A DNA stretch of 64,000 nt. It comes from Linum tenue. Lineage: Eukaryota > Streptophyta > Magnoliopsida > Malpighiales > Linaceae. Where the stretch lies: assembly GCA_946122785.1 (NCBI GenBank), contig CAMGYJ010000011.1, positions 4,774,001 through 4,838,000 on the forward strand, written 5' to 3'. The notes under the pieces are model-generated. The model was not told the DNA's origin, ran no database searches, and was given only the letters and a program-made list of their open reading frames with translations. Both the position numbers and the translations under genes were made by a program. Shown here in pieces: positions 11,043-22,547 of the stretch; within the stretch, counting starts at the first letter, position 1, and the number at the start of each line of letters is the position of its first letter.

Positions 11043-12155
11043 TATGGCAATGGGTCAACATGGGTCGAGTTTCACTAAACCAAAACCCAACCAAGTGGGT
11101 TTACCCTTCGTGTTCCCTCTCGACATGGATAGAGACAAAAAAAAACTACTATATCCTATTCGGAAATTTGCAAACAAAAAATTATTTATCAACCAACATA
11201 CTCTAAATTTAATTGAAGAACAATCTTATTCACTCAACAAAAAAAAACTATCTTGGGGTACCTACCTTGCTAATGCACATAACCATATCAATGCGTCCAT
11301 GAAAACTCCAGCTCGACTTTCATGATTTGTCTTGTACTGCGGTTATTTCATATTAAACTAAGTAACTATGAATGATGCATATGGTCAATTACCCTATAAA
11401 ATAAAAAAATAATTGAAATCATCTAGAAATATTGGTATTGAGAAATTGTGTTCTTTTAAACTCACTTATTTGTCCAATCATGACATATTATCAAGATATT
11501 TAGGATTTAACGGTTAATCAAACTAAAATTTTCAAAAAACTGGTCACTTACAGATTGCATAACAATATCTTTAATTTAAGAGTTCAACAAATCAATACCA
11601 AGTTACAAATTCTACATCACATTTGCACATTCAATATGCAATATTCGAATCAATGATATTTGGGTTGCAATTTTAAAATTATCCTCTTATAGATATAAAT
11701 TAAATTTATTATTCAACTCAAATTCAAATAAATATGAAAATTCAAATATAAAATAACAAAAACAATACTTACGGGAGAGTTAGTGGGCTAGCTAATAGTA
11801 GTGAAAAAAGTCATAAGATTTTTAGAGTTTAGGTTTTCATATTTTGCATTTGAAAAGATTTAAAATATTTCTTAAGTGTAATTGGTGACGGTTGTTGTCT
11901 TTGTTTGAAAAGATCATGGTTCAAATCCCGGTATTGATGTATTTTTATTCTTATGAATAAAAAATAATTAATGATTGTATAGACACAATTATCCTTCTTA
12001 CTTTTACTCTTATTGCAGAAAATTTGAAATACCGAAAAACTACCTCCAACTCTACTATAATATATATGTAGATGAATTATTATCCCGGCTAGTTACACAT
12101 TCTATTCATAGGCACGACACAGGAAGTAACCGGTACAAGATCAATTTTGAATATA
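11043..12155. other. AT-rich intergenic DNA
   Basis: No supported gene. Short frames (for example 11044-11325) are low complexity and lack family signals. A GGTTCAAATCC box at 11918-11928 resembles a Pol III B box but has no convincing A box or tRNA fold. Confidence 0.5.
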
Positions 12156-12164
12156 CTTGCCGCT

Positions 12165-13019
12165 GGCTCAAGATATGGTGCATAACCATGGGTTATGCAC
12201 CCATCAATAACCAAATCTGGACCCTTCATTTAGAAAATCCAGATCTAAGGATGGAGAATTAAAGACCATTTTTATTTTCACTAGTTTTCTTAATTGACTC
12301 ATATCTTTTTCGTTTTAACTCGGATTTTAATTTTTTTGCACAGATGGAACGAGTTCATCGTGCTCTACAAAATGAGATCAATTTTCAATATTTTTTGAGG
12401 AAAAAAAAATTCTGGCCTCTCGGTACCAACTGCATACCATATGGTATTTTCTTCATTTTTCATTCGTTTTTGAAAACGTTTGCACAGCAGGGATGAGTTC
12501 ATCATGATCTATTGGATCTACAAATTTCTGGGTGAACAAATTACAAGACCAAAAAATACCACACAGTACCATACAATACCACTCTGGTACGGGTGGTATT
12601 TTATGGTATACAATGTTAAAAGTCGTAAATGACAATTAATATACTTCTACTATCATATATTCAATCATCCTACAGTCTTGGTTTGTTCATACCACCATGG
12701 TACGCTTTTCAAACCATAGGTATGCTCTTATTTCAATACCAGTCAATACCATATGGTATAGACTGGTATAAAATGACTCAATTTTTTTTGTTCGAAAAAT
12801 ATATCAAAGTGGATATCATTTTGAAGAGCACAATTAATATGATCTAACTGTGCAAAAAAAAATTAAATTTCGACTTAAAAGGAGTGAGAAATCGTCCGTC
12901 AAAGATTAAGGAGGAGAAAATTAAAGGCTTTCCAGGAGAGAGAGGATGCTGATGTCATGCTGATGTTGGCGGGTTACTCATAGTTACTCACCATAAGGTT
13001 ACTGACCTGATCCATTCCC
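12165..13019 (-). mobile_element. Non-autonomous element, 9-bp TSD, family M copy B
   Basis: This is an inverted copy of 5584-6574, with the same ends (GGCTCAAGATAT on the left, CCATTCCC on the right). The TSD CTTGCCGCT is exact at 12156-12164 and 13020-13028. It carries one copy of the block duplicated in copy A. Beside its left end is a perfect inverted pair, GGTGCATAACC/GGTTATGCACC, that copy A lacks. Confidence 0.85.
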
Positions 13020-13028
13020 CTTGCCGCT

Positions 13029-16000
13029 TATATATTGAGTTATCAACATGGATTCAATTTTGGCATGTTGTTTAAAATAATGACTGAAAAATGTCACGTT
13101 TTCAGGTCCTTCTAATATCTCTATGAAGTTGTAATTGAATCACGTGATATAATCAGTTTATTTCAGACAATCACATTCACATAAACTATTTATGCATATT
13201 CACCTTCATTCATTATCCACACATTGAAAGAAATAAATCCCACCGCAGGACCTGGTACTGGACACGCAGACTGCTTTTACTGCTCATGCTGACCGGGATG
13301 TACTGTTATAACCCGGAAGCTGGCGCTGTGTGGGCTGGCGTTGGGTGGGGGCTCTTTGGGATCGGACGGGTGTTTGGCGGGTCGGTTGGGATGGAACTTG
13401 GTCGTTGGCCTGTTTTGGTCTGCTGGATCGGTTGTGGTCCACGAACGAGTTGGTCACCAGGGCCCTCTCGGTGGCTGGAGCCTGCCCAGTTGCTTGATTG
13501 GATTGATTTAAGGCGACCGGTCTATTTTCCTTGGCAGCTGTGTCAGGGCCTTTGCAGGCAATCGACGTATCCGTGGGTGGGAGACTCAGAGATGGTGGGC
13601 CATAGGGGGTCTGGAAGGGTTTATTGCAGTGGCTCTGCAAGTGGCTTAGGGCAAGGTCAGAGTATTTGAGGTGTGGCCCGTTTAAGAGGTGGGAGTCGTG
13701 CCGGTTTCGGAGGCTGAGAGAGGAGGGAGGTATGGGAGAAGAGAGGTATGTCTTGCTGATGTAGACTGGGCATACTTTCTGAAACTGGAAAGGTAATTGA
13801 GGGGACTAATCAGGAAGCAGAGAAAGGAAAAAAAAAATGAGGGGATAGGAGCTTGGTCAGGGAGGCAGAACAAATGAGATTGACGGTTGGCAGAAAAAAT
13901 GTGTGGTTAACCTAATCTACCCGTGGTACTATATTCTCTCTCATCGAGGTCAGAGGAGCACTCTTCTCTTGAAATATATCTTCCTCTTTCTTTGCATTCG
14001 TTTTCTCTTCCTTTTCTTGATTGGGTTCATTCTCTCTCTTTCTATCTAGAAAAATGGGGTTTCTTTGATCCTCATTTTTCAGGTTTGTTCATCGCCTCTC
14101 TCAGGAACAGAAGGATCCGAGCTTTGCATCGGAGCTGATTCATCCTTCAGCTGTGAATCTCCTGTGGTGAGTCTTTCTATGGATGCTTTGTATTTCGTTT
14201 GTTTCAGTGGATCGATCGGAGTTCCCTGATTTCGTTTGTGATTTGACTGTTGGGATTTGAGTGTCCTGGAGTGGATTTGGAGCTATTTGGAAGAGGGAGG
14301 GAGGATTCGAAGAACACCCAGAACCACAGGTTCTATACTGATTTCATGTGATTGTTCCTCTGTCTCTCAAAATTTTGTTTATGTCGTAATGGTTTATATA
14401 TATTGATCATCTTTTGTTTTCTCTCTACTTTTGGCTATCTTCTCATTTTCGAAACCAGTAGAGCTTGGAGCAATCAACTGGCAATTTTGAGAGGGTCGGA
14501 GAGGAATTGGAAGAGACTCAGATCCCCAGAGTATGTTTTCTGTGTTTTCCTGATTGAGATTTATGTTACTCTTTCATCACTTTAAATCTTAATGCACTTT
14601 CTCTTGCTGAGAGAGAAATTATTTATCTCATCATTAATTGGTTTCTTTCTTTTTCTTCTCACCTTCAAAAGATTGGTTGGAGCAAGAAGGGGGTGAGATA
14701 TGCGTTGTCCACGGTGGGAGACTGACCAGCGGATTCAAGCGGTCGTTGCAAGCGGCCACCTAGGAATGGCCGAGAATCCATGTCTGACGTGGAGAGAACG
14801 CGGAGAAGACCTAGAATCGCCAGATCTGCTGCACCTATTCCTTTGTTGATCGGGGTTGGACAGTACCCACGACCCGGGAAGACGAAGTCCACGACAAAGG
14901 GCAACCAGATTTGCGAACCATGCCGTTGAGAGGTGAGGTTTTGATGGTTTTGCTTTATCTTTTTCCTGTGGCGCTTAGCTTTTTTCAGTTTGTAATTCTT
15001 TTTCTTCTCTTTTCCAAAGAAATGCAGGCGACCAGTTCTTGAAAGAGATTTCGTTGGTCGGGGGTGGATTGCTTGGATTTGAAGGGCAATCCGAAAATGG
15101 ATTCCGGGTGAGATTTCTCGCTATCTCTCATCCGTCGCTGTTGAGTACCTCTATATCTTACGCTGGTTCTTCTCTGTTTTCCTTTTTCGACGGTGTTTGT
15201 GAAGCAATCTACTCATTGTTGGGCGGTCAATTAAGCCATTAGGGTCGCCTTTGCTGGAGCAAGAAGTAATTGGTTCTAAGATGAGTGGAACCTTTGGTTG
15301 GTCAAGATGAGTGGATCCCTTGGTTGGTCAATGGATTTTAAGGGTACAGAGAGGGCTGCAAGAAGATGCAGATCAACGTGTTGCCGTTTTGCATTTGGTA
15401 ATTGTTTCTTTGATGATTGAGTTTGCCTTGCCTTCATGAATCTCATTTTTTCTTTGCTATTGCCGACCGCAATTTGACTTCAACTCTGTCATTTTTTCAG
15501 CTGTATTCTTAGACTACAACGAAGGTGGTTGGCTGTTTGGAACAAGGAATGAACACATGTGTACACTGGATTATCCCATGGTGATGGATTTTTCATCTTG
15601 CCATCCGCTTTTTTGTATTGTCTTTGGCCCATTGCGGTTGCAGTAGGTTGCATTCGAGTTTCGAGTTATGATGTTCTTCTTTTGTGTTGTTTGTGTGCTT
15701 TCACTGCTCTTAATGTTGAGCATGGTGTTCGTTTGTGGATTAGGAGATGATGTTATTCGTCTGTCCATTTGGCTGATAGTGTCTTTTTTCCAATTGATGC
15801 ACCGACGAGAAAATTTTGTCTCTTGCTGTGGCCTTTCATAGGATTATATATATTATTTTATTTTATATATATTATGACAACAAATTTTTATTGTATAGCT
15901 GTTGGCTGCAGAATGATCAAATCAATACCACCAAGCCTTCAAACTGCTATTCACCGTTTGTTTTCCCTTACAGCTAACCGGTTTTCTTTGTGTGCCACTG

Positions 16001-16860
16001 ATTGAAAGTGTGATTCAAGCCCTCCATAATTGTAAAATGTGTACTTTGTGAAGGCATTCTAGAGACAAGTGTCAGGCTAAAAAAATAGGTAATTTGTATG
16101 TCTGTGGGTGTTTTTTCGTTCAGCTATTGGAATTGTTTTTAGCTCAAGTGTTACCAATTTTTAGCGTCTGTGTGTTCGTGTGGTTATTGTCCTGTGAGGT
16201 TTGTCCTTGAGAACAATTCTTAGTCTCTATGACCAGTCTTTTTGGTCGATGACCAGTCTCTCTCATTTCCTGCAATAGAAGGTAAGGTAAAGGTGGGGAG
16301 TCATATTTGATATGAATGGATCATTTTGTAGCTTAGTATACAGCACCACTCTTGCAATATCACCTATTGTCTCAGTACTAACTGTAGTGTTCCTATTCTG
16401 GTCATGTAGAAAATCATAGCATCACTTAAGTGAGTCATCTAGATTCAAGCATGTTTAGATTGCTTATGTCACGAAGGAGTTAATTAGAAAGGTTAGATTG
16501 TTATGTTAGGTTGGTAGTCTTGATCGTATTTCCATAATTAGATGTATTGCTTTGATAAGCATTTGTTCTATGATTGATAAGTGTCAGTTTTCTAGAACTT
16601 TTTGTTAATTTGCCCGATAGAAAATCATGAATCTAAGCAGAGATGAAAATGCATATTAAGTAGCAGAGAATCTCAGGAAAAATGCAGACTACCTAACGAG
16701 AATTAACAAACCTCTCAAGCTTTGCCAATTGATAACTTCTCAAATTATTATCAGCAATGGTACTGGTCCGCTGGATGCAGTATACGCAGCCCAACAAAGA
16801 AACAAAAAGATAGACATTTTTACCCGTGTAAGCCGCGATAAAGAGCGGTGCCTCAAATGT
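13029..16860. other. Non-coding region related to the Helitron at 33799-36645
   Basis: From about 13900 to 16050 this is collinear with 34450-36010, at moderate identity. Shared landmarks include CTTGCCTTCATGA (15427 and 35388), AAGCCTTCAA (15935 and 35884) and CT-rich leader-like stretches. The 3' Helitron terminus of the right-hand copy is not found here. Overlapping frames on both strands at 13284-13669 have no recognisable domain. It may be an older relative of that Helitron, or the 5' part of the element ending at 25065. Confidence 0.45.
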
Positions 16861-17146
16861 AAAACAGGTGGAGTGTAGGCCCAAACAACAAAGCCCAACA
16901 TCCATTCGTTTTATGACACTGTCACAGACAGTTTGCCCTTTCGAATCCCTGAACTGTCGCAAGGCTTTCGAAGAAACCAACCTCTGCGCCCTCGATCGCA
17001 AACCGCCGCGAAAGCCCCATACTTGGACCGCAGGAAATTCCTGCCACAAAGGTGGGTCCTCGACTACTTCTACGTCGCCATTCTTACAGTTCCTAAAATT
17101 ATTGCTCATCGGTTTCTTCGTAGGGAAATCAGAAACCACACTTGAA

Positions 17147-19161
17147 ATGGCCACGCCGCGGCAAGATCGGGAACGTGCACGATGCGATGCCATGGTCCCC
17201 AACGATCTTCAGGGTGAGTGCATTCAGTTTTGGGTCATTGGTCCTGTGAACATTATCGATTCCGATACGACCGCCCACTAAAAAAGGCTGGCCGCTTTGC
17301 TAAATCACAAAATCTTGAACTGTGTTACAGATCCTGTTGCATCTTCCGACACCTTCCGAGGTTTACGTTTGGGTTGCAACCATCGTACTGTGGTCGCACA
17401 GCTTGTCAGGTTATGGTTTCAAGTCAGGAGAGGAAACATGAGGAGGAAGAGAACCATGCACATGCTTTGGCTTGACAAAAAGGTTGTTGATTAAACACCA
17501 GACATCTTTGCAAGATCTCACCATTCTGCATTTTTCATTATAACAAATTTGTGCATGGTGCTTTCAGCACTTAGATTACAAAGAATCTGAACAATTTCTC
17601 ACATGGCAAAGGAGTGTTTCAATGATCAGCTGCTTTCTGACAGGACCAATTGCTCGAGGGAATGGTTGAGGAGGAGGACATCAGGGAAATTTCCACAAAA
17701 ATCAAAGTCAACAAGCTCCATCGACTGGATACAGTTGTTGCTGTCCCTGCAAGAGGAACGGGTCGGATTGTTCACAGAGAATTACGCTTATTGCTGACAT
17801 CCAGACAACAAATTTTCCTATGTTCACGAGGACCCCGAGAATTCCCGGTTTCCCGTTCGCTCATACATAAACTCTGACTTTTCAGTGGCGCCAAGGCAAA
17901 CAGATAGCTACGACTGCCATTCAGGTGCGCTTTTATTTGTTTATCTCATTACAATATCCTAATAAATGTTTTTGTGCCTTAACTCAATTTTATGATTTAG
18001 ACATCACGGGATGCGTTAGGCGCCTAACAGTCCCAAGAACAATTGATGGAACCTTGAAAGAGTTCCTTTTGGTCATCGAGGATGCGTGGTATGTTTTCAA
18101 GAATTAATAACCATTATTTCCTTTATGAAAATTGACAGAATAACATATTTTTTATTACAAACAGTGGAGCAAAGGCCGTGGTTCGTTACCGTGGCTATGA
18201 CATAGATGACTATTTAAAGGATGCACCAACTGCTGAAGCTCGCTTGCCTCTTATCACAACTGTTAAGTTAGCAATGCGAGTGCCTCCTTCAAATGGCCAT
18301 AAATATGCAATCGAATTTAAATCCACGCCTGCCAGTAGACTGGTTATACGAACATACGCAGATGCCTTCAAGGACACCATGCACATGTACATTGCTTCCA
18401 ATATTACCAACACATTAGTTGACCAAAAAATATTGCATCACCAATGATTCAACGCTAACACAATTTGTTTGCCTCCAATATAGTTTCCTAAGGAAGCGAA
18501 AACCAGTTCATTACGTCAGAGTGGACACTGGGGAGAAGCTAGGTTGGCTGCGAGCACCAAGACCTGAAAAGAAGACACTTGGTGAGCTTAAGGCAGCCCT
18601 TGGTTCTACAGCAAGCGGCAACAAGGTAGTCCCCTGCCGATTCTTTACACCCCGTGCACATCCACCGATTTCTATACTTAGCCCACTGACAACAATAAAA
18701 ACAATTCGTTTGATTTCAGATCCTCTACGCCTGCAAGTTTGTTTTCACGCAGGTTATCTACAGAGAATCCATCTGCAGATCGACTCCAGAAATACCGGGG
18801 TAAGTTTTAATAATACCTGTGTCGTTTGTTCCCTAGCTAATACATATATTAGCTGCAAACCTAACGTTAACTCTTTGATACAAGCTTGCGCTATCAACTG
18901 GAAGCAAGATGCCGCGATGATTCATAGGAAGCTGACGTCGTGCTGGAACACGAGGCAGTTCTGTCATTGCTCTGTGTACCACCAAACAAGTACACGGCGC
19001 TGAGTAAGGAGGACATCAACCATTTGCTCGGGAGGCACCGTGGCAAGACATTTGCAGGGGAGCTATACATTGCGTGGCCAGATCTGAAGTGCCCAAATTC
19101 ACATTCCGCGCCACACATCCGAATTCCCACACTATGGAACGAATCAGCCTTTGACAAGTGA
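17147..19161 (+). pseudogene. Gene X copy 1: unknown eight-exon Helitron-borne gene
   Basis: I do not recognise the family. By GT-AG sites and alignment with the other two copies, the exons are 17147-17213, 17331-17482, 17644-17924, 18001-18088, 18165-18386, 18484-18625, 18720-18799 and 18885-19161. Lengths are 67, 152, 281, 88, 222, 142, 80 and 277. Seven of eight match copy 2 or 3 exactly although the protein has diverged strongly. Conserved blocks are GLRLG.NHRTVV, MLWLDKK, GCVRR.TVP, a GYDI/AP..E stretch, STPASRL, GWLR, HEAVLSL and AELYIAWPDL. Damage: a one-base insertion in exon 3 and an in-frame TAG in exon 8. There is no signal peptide or membrane segment. Upstream TGGGCY (site II) motifs suggest a promoter of the proliferation class. 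Confidence 0.75.
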
Positions 19162-19767
19162 TTCAGCATGCTTTGCCCAGTCCATTCACATGCTAGCTGT
19201 CAAATTCTGCAGAGAATGTCAAACAATTTATGCTTGTGTGCTTTTGCAATATGAGAACTTGCTATTAGGTTATCTTCTGTACTGTACATGCTGTTCCCTA
19301 AACATGACCCACATATTCTGTAGATCTTTGTTAGTCTGGCTATTTCGCAGCAACAACTGCTACCTGACTTAATCTAATGTTTTTTGCAAATGCTTAGAAA
19401 TAACATTGCTTTGTATGCCTCCCGTTTATCAAGAATTATAGAGTTCATTTGTGGTTTCAATTCTCCATCAGCAACGATATCTAATGCTGTAGTGTACAAA
19501 ATTGATGTTGGAAAGACTACACCTAAAAAATACAACCCGACTCTTCCATCTGGGCCTTTAGCCCAGAACTTATGCCTGATCTTTACCCTTTCTTTCCTCT
19601 TTTCCTTTCGTTTCGTCTACCTCCCAACCAGTTTTTTTTGTGTACCTGCTTCCTCTATTTCCCGAACCTTCTGTTTGGCTAACCAGGAGAATAACGCTAC
19701 TACTGTTCCACCTTTCTTATTCTTCCTCTCACTTAACCTTCTTACTCTATTTCCTCATAGGAAGGCG

Positions 19768-21817
19768 ATGTCTGCTCCTAAGCTACTTCTCGATCTTAAT
19801 GGAACTGATGACCTAGAAACTATTCTGAAATTACGGCTCCTACATGTTTGGGTATCTGACGACCTAGAAAAACCATATTGCAGTCTCTGGACCGATGCAA
19901 AGGTAACACACTATTTGCTTTCAGTTTTCCTATTTTCTAATATCATTTATGATCCTGAGACATCTCTGTTGCTTCGACTGCTGCCTACTTTGACAGGGAA
20001 CATTGATTCAAGCTGTCGCCTCATCAAATTTAGTTGTCCATTTTGGCATAATCCTGCAACTAGGCTGTGTATATTTAGTTGCTAGATTCCATCTACAACA
20101 AACACAAACGATGTGCCATCCTTGCTCCCATACATTAAATTTGGTTCTTTCTCAAGAAACCAGATTTGACAATGTAACCATGATGTCGCCTGATTTTTGT
20201 GCTAATTCGTTTGAGTTTGTTGCCTTCAACTCCCTGTACTCCTTATCTCACTCAGCAAACCAGCTAATAGGTTTACCTACCAAACTACTTTAAACTCGTG
20301 AGCTCCGCTTCAATTTGACCATTACAGTTGGCGAGCTAACTATGTTTGCAAACCTCTTCAAATGTAGATGTTGTCGGCAATGTTGTGTCCGTAGCTGGTC
20401 TGTCATGCTCAGTAACCTCTGCTCATGCTATTATTAGGCGCAAGCTGGTCATACAAAACGAGAGGTTTTCGATGCATTACAATTATCTACTTTTCCAGTC
20501 CTTCATTTGTTATCTTTTATTTCCTTTTTTTTCATTGTCTTTGTTTCGCTGTACTTTTGCAGACATGTACGCCTTAATATTACCATCTGTGGTGATGTTG
20601 CACGATCTCTAGATGGGGAAGAACTAGCATACCTTGGCCGTTCTGCATCTGTTGTGCTAGGTGTATGTGGTCTTCAATTAAGTCATGTAACAACAGGTTA
20701 GATCGCAGTTTTCGACCTGACAACTAATGTTTGCCTCATCTACATTATCATGTATTAATACTTACTTATTCACTGTTTTTCCAAGACGCCATATTTTTGA
20801 CCAGCACCCCTGCCACACGCTTTGTGCTGGAACCAGCTTGTGATTTGGCAAATCTTTTGCGCTCTGCGTAAGTAACTTCCAATGAAGCTTTTCAACAATT
20901 TACTTTCTCTTTATCTAATATTTTACCCAATATATAGCTTTCTTGGTGGAAATGATACAATTCAATACTATCCTCCGTGGTTCTCGACCTCTTTTGAAAA
21001 ACACCTATTACAAGCTGACAGTACAAAAACAATTCTGGACCTGATCCACCTTTGCAACCCATCAATGGTTAATGTACGTGCTACTTACACAAACCTTACT
21101 CTATCAGCACTGCATTTCATGCATGCATACTGAGATCAAGCGTAACATGCTAATTTATAAAACCTAACCTATTTGTTTGTCTGGTTGCTTTTAGTTGGCC
21201 AATTGATGCAACCGTTTGTGTAATTCCATTTTTCCTGAACCAACAAAGTGCTTCCCTACCTAACTTACTTTGCTTGTCTGCTTTATTTACTTATATATAT
21301 ATAGGCTACACATTACCATTGCTTAGCACAGGTCCTCTCCGCTCAGTCTTCCCGACCATGGTTTTACCTAGGATGTGCATTTTGCTCCAAAACAGCTAGA
21401 GAGTTTCCTGGTACTATTGATTTTTGGTGTGATGAGCATGGGCAGTTGATGGGTCAGGAAACCCAGAAATGGTTTGTCTAACACAAAACTATTTCTTCAT
21501 TGCAACTTCCACAGTTAGCTAAAGCTGAAATTCTTATACATTTTATCAGCTACAAAATCCATTTGGCAGTGGGAGACGCTACAGGTTCTGCATGCTTTAT
21601 CATGCTTAGAAAGACCGCTGAGTCATTACTTGGAGTTCCTGCTAGCGAACTGTTGGCGCGTAACCCTCAACAGCATGGCCATTGCCCTCCAGAAATTGTT
21701 GCCATGAATGGACGTTGGTTTTCATTTGACATTCAACTCCCTAAACCTGGCTATTTACCTCAAACCCCTTTGGAGTTCACCATCCTTTCTGTGGCCAACC
21801 TCAACCAGCCTCACTAG
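19768..21817 (+). CDS. RPA1-like single-strand DNA-binding protein (Helitron-borne), 430 aa
   Basis: Eight exons join without stop or frameshift: 19768-19902, 19997-20270, 20368-20464, 20563-20696, 20786-20867, 20938-21073, 21305-21471 and 21550-21817. The order is that of the replication protein A 70-kDa subunit. First is an N-terminal OB fold with GTLIQAV and GCVYLVARF. Next is a second OB fold starting DVVGNVVSV, with RLNITICGDVA and VVLGVCGLQLSHV. Last is a C-terminal zinc-binding OB fold with WFYLGCAFC, FWCDEHG, YKIHLAVGDATGSACF and LLGVPASELL. At 430 aa it is shorter than cellular RPA1, like other Helitron RPA genes. The proposed role is coating single-stranded DNA during rolling-circle transposition; this is inferred from the family. 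It lies between two copies of gene X on the same strand. The 3' half is repeated, damaged, at 30072-30557. Confidence 0.88.
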
Positions 21818-22299
21818 TAGTCCAAGCCAATATCAACATGCACATGAATCACCCAGTCAACAACATCAATTGAAGTTTACCATTCTTCTTGCTGATCACA
21901 TGGTGTATGCAAGTGCATCAATGAGTTTTATTGAATAAATCTCTTTCTCCAGATTTGCTGCAACAAGATGTGTGCTTGGAAGATCTGCAGCGTACCCAAA
22001 GCTACTGATTTTGGCATAGATCAACAACACTTTTGTCAAGAACAGAGAGTATATGTTCCTTAGTGTTTTATATTGGTTGGCTGTGTAAGTTATTAATAGG
22101 TAAGGAAAAAGTTCCCCAGTGAATGAAGTGTTCGATTTTCCACACAATGGTTCCAACCAAATTTGTAAGTTGGAGAAAATCAATTTTGTCAATTTGTAAA
22201 GAAAAGCCTCGATCTGTTAAGTTTTGGGCCCATGGGATTGATATACATATGCTTATATTAGTTGAGAGAACATTTTTATGTTCGGAAACAATAGACCCC

Positions 22300-22534
22300 A
22301 CGGCCCACCAAAACATAGAGGCCCAATGTCTGGCCCGTTAATGCCTCAACCTCTATAAACCCTAATATCCTTCACCAGCTTAGAATCACAATCTCCTACA
22401 GATCCGCCGCGCAAACCCCACACCTCTAAGTGCCAGACAAACCAGACCTCGGAGGTAATTCCCCATCTTTTTCTGCGCCACTAATTTACAGTTTAAGATT
22501 ACTACTCATAAATGGGTTTCGTCTGCTACTGCAG
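22300..22534 (+). promoter_or_regulatory. Promoter and 5' UTR intron of gene X copy 2
   Basis: TATAAA (22354-22359) overlaps a telo-box, AAACCCTAA (22357-22365). Several GGCCCA/TGGGCC site II motifs lie just upstream (about 22225-22325). Site II plus telo-box is the established pattern of plant genes induced in dividing cells, such as ribosomal protein and PCNA genes. A small 5' UTR intron (GT at 22455, AG at 22534, 80 bp) precedes the ATG at 22548. The same arrangement occurs in copy 3 (intron 31190-31269). Confidence 0.6.
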
Positions 22535-22547
22535 GGACCCCACAGAT

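Noticed and set aside
11880..11950. Possible tRNA or SINE (GGTTCAAATCC B box at 11918)
   Set aside because: No convincing A box at the right distance, no cloverleaf, no 3' tail or TSD.
13284..13669. Overlapping 127- and 118-codon frames on opposite strands
   Set aside because: No recognisable domain in either; composition-driven.
16693..17281. 169-codon minus and 137-codon plus frames over gene X copy 1 exon 1
   Set aside because: They cross the predicted splice sites and promoter; the conserved 67-nt exon and its GT donor explain the region better.
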